A stretch of 64,000 bases of DNA, taken from contig NZ_JAUSTW010000001.1 of NCBI RefSeq assembly GCF_030813055.1, forward strand, positions 372,001 through 436,000, given 5' to 3'. Shown piece by piece: positions 56,397 to 64,000 of this stretch; position 1 is the first letter of the stretch; every line of letters starts with the position of its first letter. The translations under genes were made by a program, and so were the position numbers. Source of the stretch: Neobacillus ginsengisoli (lineage in GTDB: Bacteria > Bacillota > Bacilli > Bacillales_B > DSM-18226). Below the pieces are notes generated by a model that was not told the origin of the DNA, did no database searches, and saw nothing but the letters and a program-made list of their open reading frames with translations.

Positions 56397-57743
56397 ATGA
56401 GACATCGCTATTTACCTATGACTGAAGAAGATAAGAAGGCTATGCTTGAAACGATTGGTGTTTCCTCCGTTGATGAACTGTTCAGCGACATTCCTGAGAA
56501 GGTGAAATTCAAGGGTGAATATAATATAAAAGCGGCAAAGTCTGAAACTGCTCTAATGAAAGAACTATTTAAGATGGCCACTCGGAATGCTGATTTAAAA
56601 AGAAATGTATCTTTTCTTGGTGCAGGGGTTTATGACCACTACATGCCGGTTATCGTGGATCACGTCATTTCCCGTTCCGAGTTTTATACAGCCTATACCC
56701 CATATCAGCCTGAAATTTCACAGGGGGAGCTTCAAGCGATTTTTGAATTCCAAAGCATGATTTGTGAATTAACGGGAATGGATGTTGCCAACTCCTCCAT
56801 GTATGATGGCGGAACCGCTCTGGCAGAAGCGGCAATGCTAAGTGCAGGGCATACAAAACGGAAAAAGATTATCGTTTCAGGTGCTGTACATCCGGAATCC
56901 CGTGAGGTTCTCAAAACGTATGCCAAGGGACAATACTTGGATGTAATTGAAGTGCCGGTAAAAGATGGTTTAACAGATTTAGATGCTTTAAAAGGATTAG
57001 CAAATGAGGAAGTTGCTGCTGTCATCGTCCAATATCCAAACTTTTTTGGCAGGATTGAGCCACTAAAGGAGCTTGAAGAAATCATTCATTTAAATAAATC
57101 TTTGTTTGTCGTTTCTAGCAATCCGTTATCTCTTGGTGTGTTAACGCCTCCCGGAAAATTTGGTGCAGACATTGTTATTGGTGATGCTCAGCCTTTTGGG
57201 ATTCCAACTGCATTTGGCGGTCCGCACTGCGGATATTTTGCGGTAACAACCAAGTTAATGAGGAAGGTCCCGGGCCGTCTTGTTGGACAGACAACAGATG
57301 AACAGGGACGCCGCGGTTTTGTTCTAACTCTTCAAGCACGTGAACAGCATATCCGTCGTGATAAAGCGACATCCAATATTTGTTCAAACCAGGCTTTGAA
57401 TGCTCTTGCAGCCTCGGTTGCAATGACAGCTCTCGGCAAAAAAGGCGTTCGTGAAATGGCATCAGCGAATTTACAGAAGTCTCATTATGCAAAAACTGCA
57501 TTTAAAGAAAATGGGGTAGAAGTTGTTTTTGAGGGCCCTTCTTTTAATGAATTTGTTATTAAACTAAATAAAACGGTAAAAGAAATTAATCAAAAGCTGT
57601 TACAAAAAGGAATCATCGGAGGCTATGATTTAGGACGTGACTATCCTGAACTATCCAACCATATGCTGATTGCGGTAACAGAACAAAGGACGAAGGAAGA
57701 AATTGATACTCTAGTGAAAGAATTGGGGGATTTGCATGCATAA
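56397..57743 (+). CDS. gcvPA: Glycine dehydrogenase (decarboxylating) subunit 1
   Basis: 448 residues. N-terminal half of the P protein in split form. [17 protein letters not shown], the [21 protein letters not shown] motif and the conserved glycine-rich [11 protein letters not shown] are typical. It pairs with GcvPB to decarboxylate glycine. The start follows GAAGGGAGCC; 8 bases overlap with gcvPB. Confidence 0.97.
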   Translation: MRHRYLPMTEEDKKAMLETIGVSSVDELFSDIPEKVKFKGEYNIKAAKSETALMKELFKMATRNADLKRNVSFLGAGVYDHYMPVIVDHVISRSEFYTAYTPYQPEISQGELQAIFEFQSMICELTGMDVANSSMYDGGTALAEAAMLSAGHTKRKKIIVSGAVHPESREVLKTYAKGQYLDVIEVPVKDGLTDLDALKGLANEEVAAVIVQYPNFFGRIEPLKELEEIIHLNKSLFVVSSNPLSLGVLTPPGKFGADIVIGDAQPFGIPTAFGGPHCGYFAVTTKLMRKVPGRLVGQTTDEQGRRGFVLTLQAREQHIRRDKATSNICSNQALNALAASVAMTALGKKGVREMASANLQKSHYAKTAFKENGVEVVFEGPSFNEFVIKLNKTVKEINQKLLQKGIIGGYDLGRDYPELSNHMLIAVTEQRTKEEIDTLVKELGDLHA

Positions 57744-59196
57744 TCAAGACCAGGCACTCATTTTTGAACTTAGTACACCGGGCAGAATCGGATACAGCCT
57801 ACCGGAAATGGATGTTCCGGAACTTGAGCTTGAAAGCCTTCTTCCTGAAGGGTATTTACGCGCGGAAGAGCCTGAGCTTCCTGAAGTTTCTGAGCTTGAT
57901 ATTATGCGTCACTACACAGCCCTTTCTAAAAGAAATCACGGTGTCGATTCAGGATTTTACCCGCTCGGTTCTTGTACAATGAAATACAATCCGAAAATCA
58001 ATGAAAATGTGGCCCGTTTTAACGGATTTGCCCATGTGCATCCGCTTCAGGATGAAAGCTCTGTCCAAGGTGCTCTTGAGCTTTTGTATGACCTGCAGCA
58101 GCATTTAATTGAGATTACCGGAATGGATGAAGTGACCCTGCAGCCGGCAGCCGGTGCACATGGTGAGTGGACTGGATTAATGATGATCCGTGCTTATCAT
58201 GAAGCAAATGGCGATCTAAAACGCACGAAGGTAATCGTGCCGGATTCAGCGCATGGAACAAACCCTGCTTCTGCAACAATCGCAGGTCTGGAAACAATTA
58301 CCGTAAAATCAAATGAAAACGGGCTTGTTGATCTTGAGGATTTAAGAAGAGTTGTTGGTGAAGATACTGCAGCCTTAATGTTAACGAATCCGAATACTCT
58401 GGGACTTTTTGAAGAAAACATTCTTGAAATGGCTGAAATAGTCCACGGAGTAGGTGGAAAGCTTTATTATGATGGAGCTAACTTAAATGCTGTTCTTTCA
58501 AAGGCTCGCCCTGGGGACATGGGATTTGACGTTGTTCACTTAAATCTTCATAAAACATTCACTGGTCCTCACGGTGGCGGCGGTCCGGGTTCCGGTCCGG
58601 TTGGTGTAAAAGCAGACCTGATACCGTTCTTACCGAAGCCGGTTATCGCCAAACGAGGGGAAGAATACGTACTTGATTATGACCGCCCGCAATCAATTGG
58701 CCGTGTAAAGCCATATTACGGTAACTTTGGCATTAACGTTCGTGCCTATACGTACATTCGATCAATGGGTCCTGACGGATTAAAAGCAGTAACGGAATAT
58801 GCCGTATTAAATGCAAATTATATGATGAGGAGACTTGCTGAATATTATGACCTGCCGTTTGATAGGCATTGTAAACATGAATTTGTTTTAAGCGGCAGAC
58901 GCCAGAAAAAATTAGGTGTCCGTACGTTGGATATTGCCAAGCGCCTGTTGGATTTTGGCTATCATCCCCCAACCATCTACTTCCCATTAAATGTGGAAGA
59001 ATGTATCATGATTGAGCCGACTGAAACCGAATCGAAAGAGACACTCGATTCATTTGTCGAAATCATGATTCAAATTGCCAAAGAGGCAGAAGAAAATCCC
59101 GAAATCGTCCAAGAAGCCCCACATACGACTGTTGTCGGGCGTATGGACGAAACAACTGCGGCACGGAAACCGATTTTAAGGTATCATAGGGCCTAA
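57736..59196 (+). CDS. gcvPB: Glycine dehydrogenase (decarboxylating) subunit 2
   Basis: 486 residues. Carries the PLP lysine in [18 protein letters not shown] near residue 275, and the conserved [14 protein letters not shown] and [12 protein letters not shown]. Start ATG after GGGGGATT within gcvPA. Last gene of the operon, closed by a near-perfect terminator. Confidence 0.97.
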   Translation: MHNQDQALIFELSTPGRIGYSLPEMDVPELELESLLPEGYLRAEEPELPEVSELDIMRHYTALSKRNHGVDSGFYPLGSCTMKYNPKINENVARFNGFAHVHPLQDESSVQGALELLYDLQQHLIEITGMDEVTLQPAAGAHGEWTGLMMIRAYHEANGDLKRTKVIVPDSAHGTNPASATIAGLETITVKSNENGLVDLEDLRRVVGEDTAALMLTNPNTLGLFEENILEMAEIVHGVGGKLYYDGANLNAVLSKARPGDMGFDVVHLNLHKTFTGPHGGGGPGSGPVGVKADLIPFLPKPVIAKRGEEYVLDYDRPQSIGRVKPYYGNFGINVRAYTYIRSMGPDGLKAVTEYAVLNANYMMRRLAEYYDLPFDRHCKHEFVLSGRRQKKLGVRTLDIAKRLLDFGYHPPTIYFPLNVEECIMIEPTETESKETLDSFVEIMIQIAKEAEENPEIVQEAPHTTVVGRMDETTAARKPILRYHRA

Positions 59197-59203
59197 TGGA
59201 TAA

Positions 59204-59247
59204 AAAGAGGTCAGATTAGGAAAATCTAATCTGACCTCTTTTTTTGT
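59204..59247 (+). terminator. Terminator of the gcv operon
   Basis: AAAGAGGTCAGATTAG pairs with CTAATCTGACCTCTTT, followed by T's; one of the strongest hairpins here. Confidence 0.95.
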
Positions 59248-59272
59248 TTCAAAAAACAGATAAAAATGGAAC

Positions 59273-59309
59273 AAAAAAAGGGCTTCTGCACTTAAAACAG
59301 AAGTCCTTT
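59273..59309 (-). terminator. Terminator after yqhL
   Basis: Minus strand: GGACTTCTG ... CAGAAGCCC followed by seven T's. Confidence 0.75.
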
Positions 59310-59322
59310 CGGGAGGTATACA

Positions 59323-59706
59323 CTATTTCTTCGTTTTAATCTTCCCTGACCAGCCCTTAAAGCCGCCATGGAGCTGTGTTAGGTCTTTATAACCTTTACG
59401 GTTTAAAAATTGTGCTGCACGGGCGCTGCGCATACCGCTTTGGCAATATAAATAAACAGGCATATCAGAACGAATTTCTTTCATTCGCATTTTCATTTGT
59501 GACATTGGAATATTACGTGCTCCTAAAATATGACCAGCTTCGAACTCATTCGGCTCACGGACATCAATTAACTGAGCCTTTCGGTATCCGGCACGAAACT
59601 CTTCTTCTTTAATTGTTTTTACAATTCTTTTTTGATAAAAATAAGTAAAAACAGAATAGATGACAACTGCAACGACAATGATTAATAGAGGATAAAGTGA
59701 ATTCAA
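59323..59706 (-). CDS. yqhL: Membrane-anchored rhodanese-like protein
   Basis: 127 residues. An N-terminal helix (YPLLIIVVAVVIYSVFTYFY) anchors one rhodanese domain with DVREPNEFEAGHI and active-site Cys in YLYCQSGMRSARAA, the loop for persulfide transfer. The substrate is unknown. The start follows GAAAGGAGC. Convergent with gcvPB and divergent from lipM, as in B. subtilis yqhL-yqhM. Confidence 0.93.
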   Translation of the reverse strand: MNSLYPLLIIVVAVVIYSVFTYFYQKRIVKTIKEEEFRAGYRKAQLIDVREPNEFEAGHILGARNIPMSQMKMRMKEIRSDMPVYLYCQSGMRSARAAQFLNRKGYKDLTQLHGGFKGWSGKIKTKK

Positions 59707-59907
59707 CTTCTTTTTGCTCCTTTCAAGCTATGCTACACTAGTTTTTATTATATAAGAAACCACTAAAGAGTAAAGATGAATAGCAAAAAATCTTTTCAGT
59801 TTGGCCTAATTAATTATACCGGAAACAGTTTGTTTTGAATTCATATCAGAATTTGGTAGACTTTAATTGAATAAATTTTTTTAACAATATACGAATGAGG
59901 GTTACTT

Positions 59908-60744
59908 ATGAAGAAAGAAATTTGGCGTTTTATTGATTCAGGTAATGGTTCACCATCTTTCAATATGGCTTTAGATGAAGCATTGTTAGATTGGCATAGC
60001 GAGGGGAAAATTCCCCCTGTGATTCGTTTCTACGGGTGGAATCCTGCAACCTTATCTGTCGGTTATTTTCAAAAGGTGGAAAAGGAAATAGATATGGATG
60101 CTGTTATAGCTCACGGGCTTGGTTTTGTTAGAAGACCGACGGGAGGGCGCGGGGTTCTTCACGAACATGAGCTAACCTATAGTGTTATTGTTTCTGAAGA
60201 CCATCCTGAGATGCCAAAATCCGTTACCGAGGCTTATCGCGTCATATCGGAAGGGATTTTAAAGGGATTTCATTATTTGGGACTTGAAGCTTATTTTGCT
60301 GTTCCAAAAACAGATGAAGAACGGGATGCATTGAAGAATCCACGTTCTGCCGTATGTTTTGACGCCCCGAGCTGGTACGAGCTCGTCGTTGAAGGACGTA
60401 AGGTGGCAGGCAGTGCACAAACACGTCAAAAGGGTGTTATTTTACAACATGGCTCGATACTCTTGGATTTAGATGAGGATAAGCTGTTTAGCTTGTTCAA
60501 ATATCCAAATGAGAGGGTAAAGGATCGGATGAGGAAGGCTTTTAAAAGTAAAGCAGTTGCAATCAATGAAATAAGTCCAAGAAGGATTACCTTAGAGGAG
60601 GCAAAAGAAGCGTTCTATAAAGGTTTTGCAGAAGGGCTTAATATTGAACTTGAACCCTACCATTTAACAGAGGAAGAAATGGCATACGTTCAAAAAATTG
60701 CGAATGAACGCTATAAAAATGATGAATGGAACTTCAAAAGATAA
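59908..60744 (+). CDS. lipM: Octanoyltransferase LipM
   Basis: 278 residues. Moves octanoate from acyl carrier protein to GcvH for lipoate synthesis. Conserved [18 protein letters not shown] near residue 75, the acyl-binding Cys 150 in [16 protein letters not shown], and [14 protein letters not shown] with the catalytic Lys. Next to gcvPA/gcvPB, whose H protein is the octanoyl acceptor, which makes functional sense. The start follows GAGGGTTACTT. Terminator at the stop. Confidence 0.96.
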   Translation: MKKEIWRFIDSGNGSPSFNMALDEALLDWHSEGKIPPVIRFYGWNPATLSVGYFQKVEKEIDMDAVIAHGLGFVRRPTGGRGVLHEHELTYSVIVSEDHPEMPKSVTEAYRVISEGILKGFHYLGLEAYFAVPKTDEERDALKNPRSAVCFDAPSWYELVVEGRKVAGSAQTRQKGVILQHGSILLDLDEDKLFSLFKYPNERVKDRMRKAFKSKAVAINEISPRRITLEEAKEAFYKGFAEGLNIELEPYHLTEEEMAYVQKIANERYKNDEWNFKR

Positions 60745-60770
60745 AAAGCGGCGGATTGCCGCTTTTTCTA
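60743..60770 (+). terminator. Terminator after lipM
   Basis: AAAAAGCGGC-ggatt-GCCGCTTTTT, beginning in the stop codon. Confidence 0.9.
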
Positions 60771-60933
60771 TTTGTTGTAATTTCTTTAAGCTATAATTCC
60801 TATTTATTAAAAAGAGCAACCTGCGAAAATTGTTAAAATTTCTTGTTTTTTGCCGAAAACAGGTTAAAAGCTTTCATTTACTCCTAAATCTAGTTTCTTT
60901 TAAGTTTGACAAAATTTTTATTTCTTGAATTTA

Positions 60934-60982
60934 ACACAATATGTAGTAGTGTCGAAAATATTTTCGGTACTATATGTTGATT
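60934..60982 (+). promoter_or_regulatory. Pair of NrdR-box-like sequences upstream of nrdJ
   Basis: ACACAATATGTAGTAG (60934-60949) and GTACTATATGTTGATT (60967-60982) match the NrdR box ACACWATATWTWGTGT at 13 and 11 of 16 positions. Their starts are 33 bases apart, about three helical turns, the usual tandem arrangement. A TTGACA (60906-60911) lies just upstream. The right ends of both boxes are degenerate. The rest of the 328-base lipM-nrdJ gap shows nothing else. Confidence 0.6.
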
Positions 60983-61072
60983 TATGCTTCCGAAATATGA
61001 TAACTTATGTTTATCAACTAGATATTGATTCTAGCAAAAGATAGAGATTTTATTTTTGAAGGAGTTGTTCTC

Positions 61073-63631
61073 ATGTCTGTAGTTTTTAGACAACAAATGA
61101 ATATTGATTTTGAAAGGTTGAATGAGGATATCCACTTATTTCCCCAGGTACACCCAGTTACCCCGGATATGAAAATAACTCACAAGGGTGTTTCAAGACT
61201 AGTCATGCTTGACCGTTACACCTTTAAAGACACTGAAAAGATTACCCTCACAAATGGCGACTTTGTTGTTCTTACAATTAAAGAAGATCCGAAATTTCCT
61301 GCACGCGGCCTTGGAACCATCATGGAAATTGACTGGGAAAATAAAAAGGCAAAGGTATTAGTCGAAGAAGAATTCAGAGGAGTCCTGGATGCCCCTGAAG
61401 AAGCTAGTACAGGTATAATTGTTCGTTCACTTGATGTGATTGAGAAGCCTTTAGAGCTTTTCTACGAGCAAATTGCCAAACGGAATGCAACGGGGCTTGC
61501 TTCGGTTGAATCAACGGAGGAGAAACGTAGAGAGTGGTTTGAAAAGTTTTATCAGGAGCTTGTGAGCATGAATTTTATACCTGCAGGCCGTGTACTTTAC
61601 GGAGCAGGGGCAAATACAGATGTTACGTTCTTTAACTGCTACGTTATGCCTTTTGTGCCGGACTCCCGGGAAGGAATCTCTGACCACAGAAAACAGGTAA
61701 TGGAAATAATGAGCCGCGGCGGCGGTGTCGGAACGAATGGTTCCACCCTAAGACCCCGTAATACCCTTGCAAGAGGCGTAAACGGTAAATCATCGGGTTC
61801 GGTTTCATGGTTGGATGATATTGCGAAATTGACGCATTTAGTTGAGCAAGGGGGCTCGCGCCGGGGCGCTCAGATGATCATGCTTACGGACTGGCATCCG
61901 GACATTATTGAATTTATAATCTCTAAAATGCAGAATCCTAGAATTCTACGTTTCTTAATTGAAAATACAAATGATGATACGATTAAAAAGCATGCTAAGG
62001 ACAAGTTAAAGTTCACACCGTTAACTTTACAAGAAACAGCGATGTATCAAGGTATTGTAAATTATAAAAACATTCCCGGTTATGGCGGCTTTGATGAGAA
62101 AATCATCGCCGATGCTGAAGAAAAATTAGAAATCGGGGGTAATTTTTCCGTTCATAATTCAGAGTTTCTTACAGGTGCGAATATATCAGTATGTTTAACA
62201 AATGAATTTATGGAAGCTGTTGAAAACGATAGTGAATACGATCTTCGTTTCCCTTATGTTGAAAGCTATGATCAAGAGGAAATGAAAATATACAATGAAG
62301 AGTGGCATATTGTTGGAGATGTGCGTGAGTGGGAAAAACTTGGCCACAAAGTACGGGTTTACAAAAAAATTAAGGCGAAAGAGCTTTGGAACTTAATCAA
62401 CATTTGTGCAACCTACTCAGCAGAACCGGGTATTTTCTTTATCGATAATGCAAACGACATGACTAACGCTAAATCTTACGGTCAAAAAGTTGTTGCAACA
62501 AATCCGTGTGGAGAGCAGCCTCTCGCACCATTTTCAGTTTGTAACCTTGCAGCTGTAAATCTTGCTGAAATGGCTGATAAGGAAACAAAAACAGTTGATT
62601 TTGAAAAACTTAAGAAAACAGTAGCTGTCGGAGTAAGAATGCAGGACAACGTAATCAATGCAACTCCGTACTTCCTTGAAGAAAACAAAAAGCAAGCACT
62701 TGGTGAACGCCGAGTCGGCCTAGGAGTAATGGGCTTACATGACCTATTAATCTACTGTGAAACAGAGTACGGCTCAGATGCAGGAAATGTACTAATTGAT
62801 AAAGTGTTTGAAACGATTGCAGTAACTGCGTATAAAACATCCGTTGAATTAGCACAAGAGAAGGGAAGCTTCCCATTCTTAACGGGTGAAACAATTGAAG
62901 AAACGAATCGCTTAAGACAGGCCTTTATCAATACAGGATTCTTGAAAAAAATACCTGAAGATGTTCGTCAAGCTATTTTAGAAAATGGAATAAGGAATTC
63001 ACATTTACTAACTGTGGCTCCAACAGGATCCACTGGAACAATGGTCGGAGTATCTACAGGACTTGAGCCTTATTTCTCATTCTCGTACTTCCGCAGCGGA
63101 CGCCTTGGTAAATTTATTGAGGTAAATGCGGATATCGTCCAAGAATACCTGGAAAAACACCCGGAAGCAGATGCAAATAATCTTCCAAACTGGTTTGTAA
63201 CAGCGATGGAGCTTGCACCGGAAGCGCATGCGGACGTCCAATGTGTCATTCAGCGCTGGATTGACAGCTCCATCAGTAAAACCGTCAATGCTCCTAAAGG
63301 ATACAGCGTTGAACAGGTGGAAAAAGTATATGAGCGCCTGTACCGTGGCGGTGCAAAAGGTGGTACCGTCTATGTAGACGGATCCCGAGATTCACAAGTA
63401 TTAACGCTTAAGGCGGAAGAGAACACGGTTGACGATACAGTTACCAAGAAAGAAAAGCATAAACAACACGTCGTCCTTGTCGACACAATCAGTGACCTTC
63501 GCTCAACAGATGTAACAATCGGATCAGAAGTCGGTAATACATGTCCGGTCTGCCGTAAAGGAAAAGTAAAAGAAATCGGCGGCTGCAATACCTGCACGAA
63601 CTGCAATGCGCAATTAAAATGTGGATTATAG
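61073..63631 (+). CDS. nrdJ: Adenosylcobalamin-dependent ribonucleoside-diphosphate reductase (class II)
   Basis: 852 residues. Makes deoxyribonucleotides with coenzyme B12, without oxygen, in place of or alongside class Ib NrdEF. Early Cys in TFFNCYVMPF, catalytic NPCGEQPLAPFSVCNLA near residue 480, an APTGSTGTMVG loop, and a C-terminal zinc-ribbon TCPVCRKGKVK...CNTCTNC...KCGL as in class II enzymes. The start ATG follows GAAGGAG. It needs B12, so the strain must make or import cobalamin. B. subtilis lacks it; not in the B. subtilis order. Confidence 0.96.
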   Translation: MSVVFRQQMNIDFERLNEDIHLFPQVHPVTPDMKITHKGVSRLVMLDRYTFKDTEKITLTNGDFVVLTIKEDPKFPARGLGTIMEIDWENKKAKVLVEEEFRGVLDAPEEASTGIIVRSLDVIEKPLELFYEQIAKRNATGLASVESTEEKRREWFEKFYQELVSMNFIPAGRVLYGAGANTDVTFFNCYVMPFVPDSREGISDHRKQVMEIMSRGGGVGTNGSTLRPRNTLARGVNGKSSGSVSWLDDIAKLTHLVEQGGSRRGAQMIMLTDWHPDIIEFIISKMQNPRILRFLIENTNDDTIKKHAKDKLKFTPLTLQETAMYQGIVNYKNIPGYGGFDEKIIADAEEKLEIGGNFSVHNSEFLTGANISVCLTNEFMEAVENDSEYDLRFPYVESYDQEEMKIYNEEWHIVGDVREWEKLGHKVRVYKKIKAKELWNLINICATYSAEPGIFFIDNANDMTNAKSYGQKVVATNPCGEQPLAPFSVCNLAAVNLAEMADKETKTVDFEKLKKTVAVGVRMQDNVINATPYFLEENKKQALGERRVGLGVMGLHDLLIYCETEYGSDAGNVLIDKVFETIAVTAYKTSVELAQEKGSFPFLTGETIEETNRLRQAFINTGFLKKIPEDVRQAILENGIRNSHLLTVAPTGSTGTMVGVSTGLEPYFSFSYFRSGRLGKFIEVNADIVQEYLEKHPEADANNLPNWFVTAMELAPEAHADVQCVIQRWIDSSISKTVNAPKGYSVEQVEKVYERLYRGGAKGGTVYVDGSRDSQVLTLKAEENTVDDTVTKKEKHKQHVVLVDTISDLRSTDVTIGSEVGNTCPVCRKGKVKEIGGCNTCTNCNAQLKCGL

Positions 63632-63642
63632 TAGGTCTTAGA

Positions 63643-63672
63643 GGATGGGAAAAGTTTTCCCATCTTTTTTTA
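63643..63672 (+). terminator. Terminator after nrdJ
   Basis: GATGGGAAAA-g-TTTTCCCATC followed by T's. Confidence 0.9.
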
Positions 63673-63703
63673 TTGTTATACCGAAAATTATTCCAATATA
63701 ATT

Positions 63704-63758
63704 TGTAACATAATTGTAATCTCCCTGTGACGCCTATGTTAATCTTTTTTTGTATAGT
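63704..63758 (+). promoter_or_regulatory. WalR-box repeats and promoter of the NlpC/P60 gene
   Basis: TGTAAC (63704-63709), TGTAAT (63715-63720) and TGTGAC (63726-63731) lie at exact 11-base steps. The first two are a perfect match to the WalR (YycF) box TGTWAH-N5-TGTWAH; the third has one change. A TATAGT at 63753-63758 is a good -10 whose -35 region would overlap the last repeat. WalR activates D,L-endopeptidase genes such as cwlO and lytE. Confidence 0.75.
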
Positions 63759-63794
63759 TGGTGTATCAAATCACACCAGGGAGGAATAACAATC

Positions 63795-64000
63795 ATGCTA
63801 AAGAAATTCATCGTAGCTCTTACTATCTTAGCTTCTTTAAGCTCTTTGTTTACTACTATGGGTGATAAAGCTGAAGCGGCATATAATTATCAAGCAAAAG
63901 CAATTTCAGTTGCAAAAGCACATCTGGGTGTTCCCTATCGTTGGGGCGGAATAACACCGCAAGGTTTTGATTGTTCAGGTCTTGTAAAGTATTCATACGG
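63795..64000 (+). CDS. NlpC/P60 cell-wall endopeptidase, N-terminal part (continues past window)
   Basis: The first 68 residues are present. A signal peptide with likely cleavage after AEA near residue 28 is followed directly by the NlpC/P60 domain ([17 protein letters not shown]), with catalytic Cys 60 in [13 protein letters not shown]. There are no N-terminal LysM or coiled-coil modules, so it is not LytE or CwlO but a short secreted gamma-D-Glu-DAP endopeptidase. The start follows CAGGGAGGAATAAC. The 3' end lies outside. Confidence 0.93.
   Translation, partial: MLKKFIVALTILASLSSLFTTMGDKAEAAYNYQAKAISVAKAHLGVPYRWGGITPQGFDCSGLVKYSY

Overview
The window is AT-rich chromosome from a Bacillaceae bacterium (Bacillus or a close relative). 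Almost every gene has a recognisable Bacillus subtilis-type homologue, and the gene order follows the recO-dnaG-sigA-pst-comG-gcv-lipM arc of that family. Spore-former and Gram-positive markers include CcpN, SigA, the ComG pseudopilus, LysM/M14 and NlpC/P60 wall enzymes, a T-box leader and a tandem glycine riboswitch. I see no rRNA, tRNA, CRISPR array, prophage or insertion sequence.

Layout. 1-7.8 kb: end of recO, a T-box-controlled dimeric glycyl-tRNA synthetase, ccpN, the PPDK regulator yqfL, a broken yqxD, dnaG and rpoD (sigA). 8-16.4 kb: a catabolite-controlled acyl-CoA dehydrogenase, cytochrome c550, trmK, a Nif3-like protein, ispH, yqfQ, cshB, nfo and yqfT. 16.4-25.5 kb: the zurA-zurM-zur zinc regulon, sodA divergent from an Fnr-type regulator, yqgB, yqfZ, ispG, yqfX, yqfW and yqgE. 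25.6-33.2 kb: pbpA, then the Pho-regulated pstSCAB1B2-phoU operon behind a textbook four-repeat Pho box. 33.3-35.8 kb: a poorly characterised three-gene cassette (DUF4912 protein, GT4 glycosyltransferase, unknown protein). 35.8-47.7 kb: rpmG, yqgN, a DUF92 protein, ldh, yqgO, a rhomboid protease without its TPR tail, yqgQ, glcK, yqgT-yqgX, a COG1565 methyltransferase, yqgY and a cysteine-bearing HTH regulator. 47.9-54.9 kb (minus strand): yqhH-yqhG, then comGA-GG and yqzE. 54.9-60.8 kb: glycine riboswitch plus gcvT-gcvPA-gcvPB, yqhL and lipM. 60.8-64 kb: B12-dependent ribonucleotide reductase behind NrdR-like boxes, and the start of an NlpC/P60 endopeptidase behind three WalR-like repeats.

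How it works together: much of the window is core metabolism wired to cis-regulators that can be read directly. These are T-box (glycine charging), glycine riboswitch (glycine cleavage, with lipM supplying the octanoyl groups used to make lipoyl-GcvH), Zur, PhoP, CcpA (cre), NrdR and WalR sites. Two Fe-S enzymes of the MEP isoprenoid pathway (ispH, ispG) lie 10 kb apart.

I did not find a clearly undescribed multi-gene system. The best candidates for new biology are the DUF4912-GT4-unknown cassette after phoU, the Snf2 helicase pair yqhH-yqhG, and the HTH regulator at 47 kb with four C-terminal cysteines. Gene identities rest on recalled family sequences, not on database searches.
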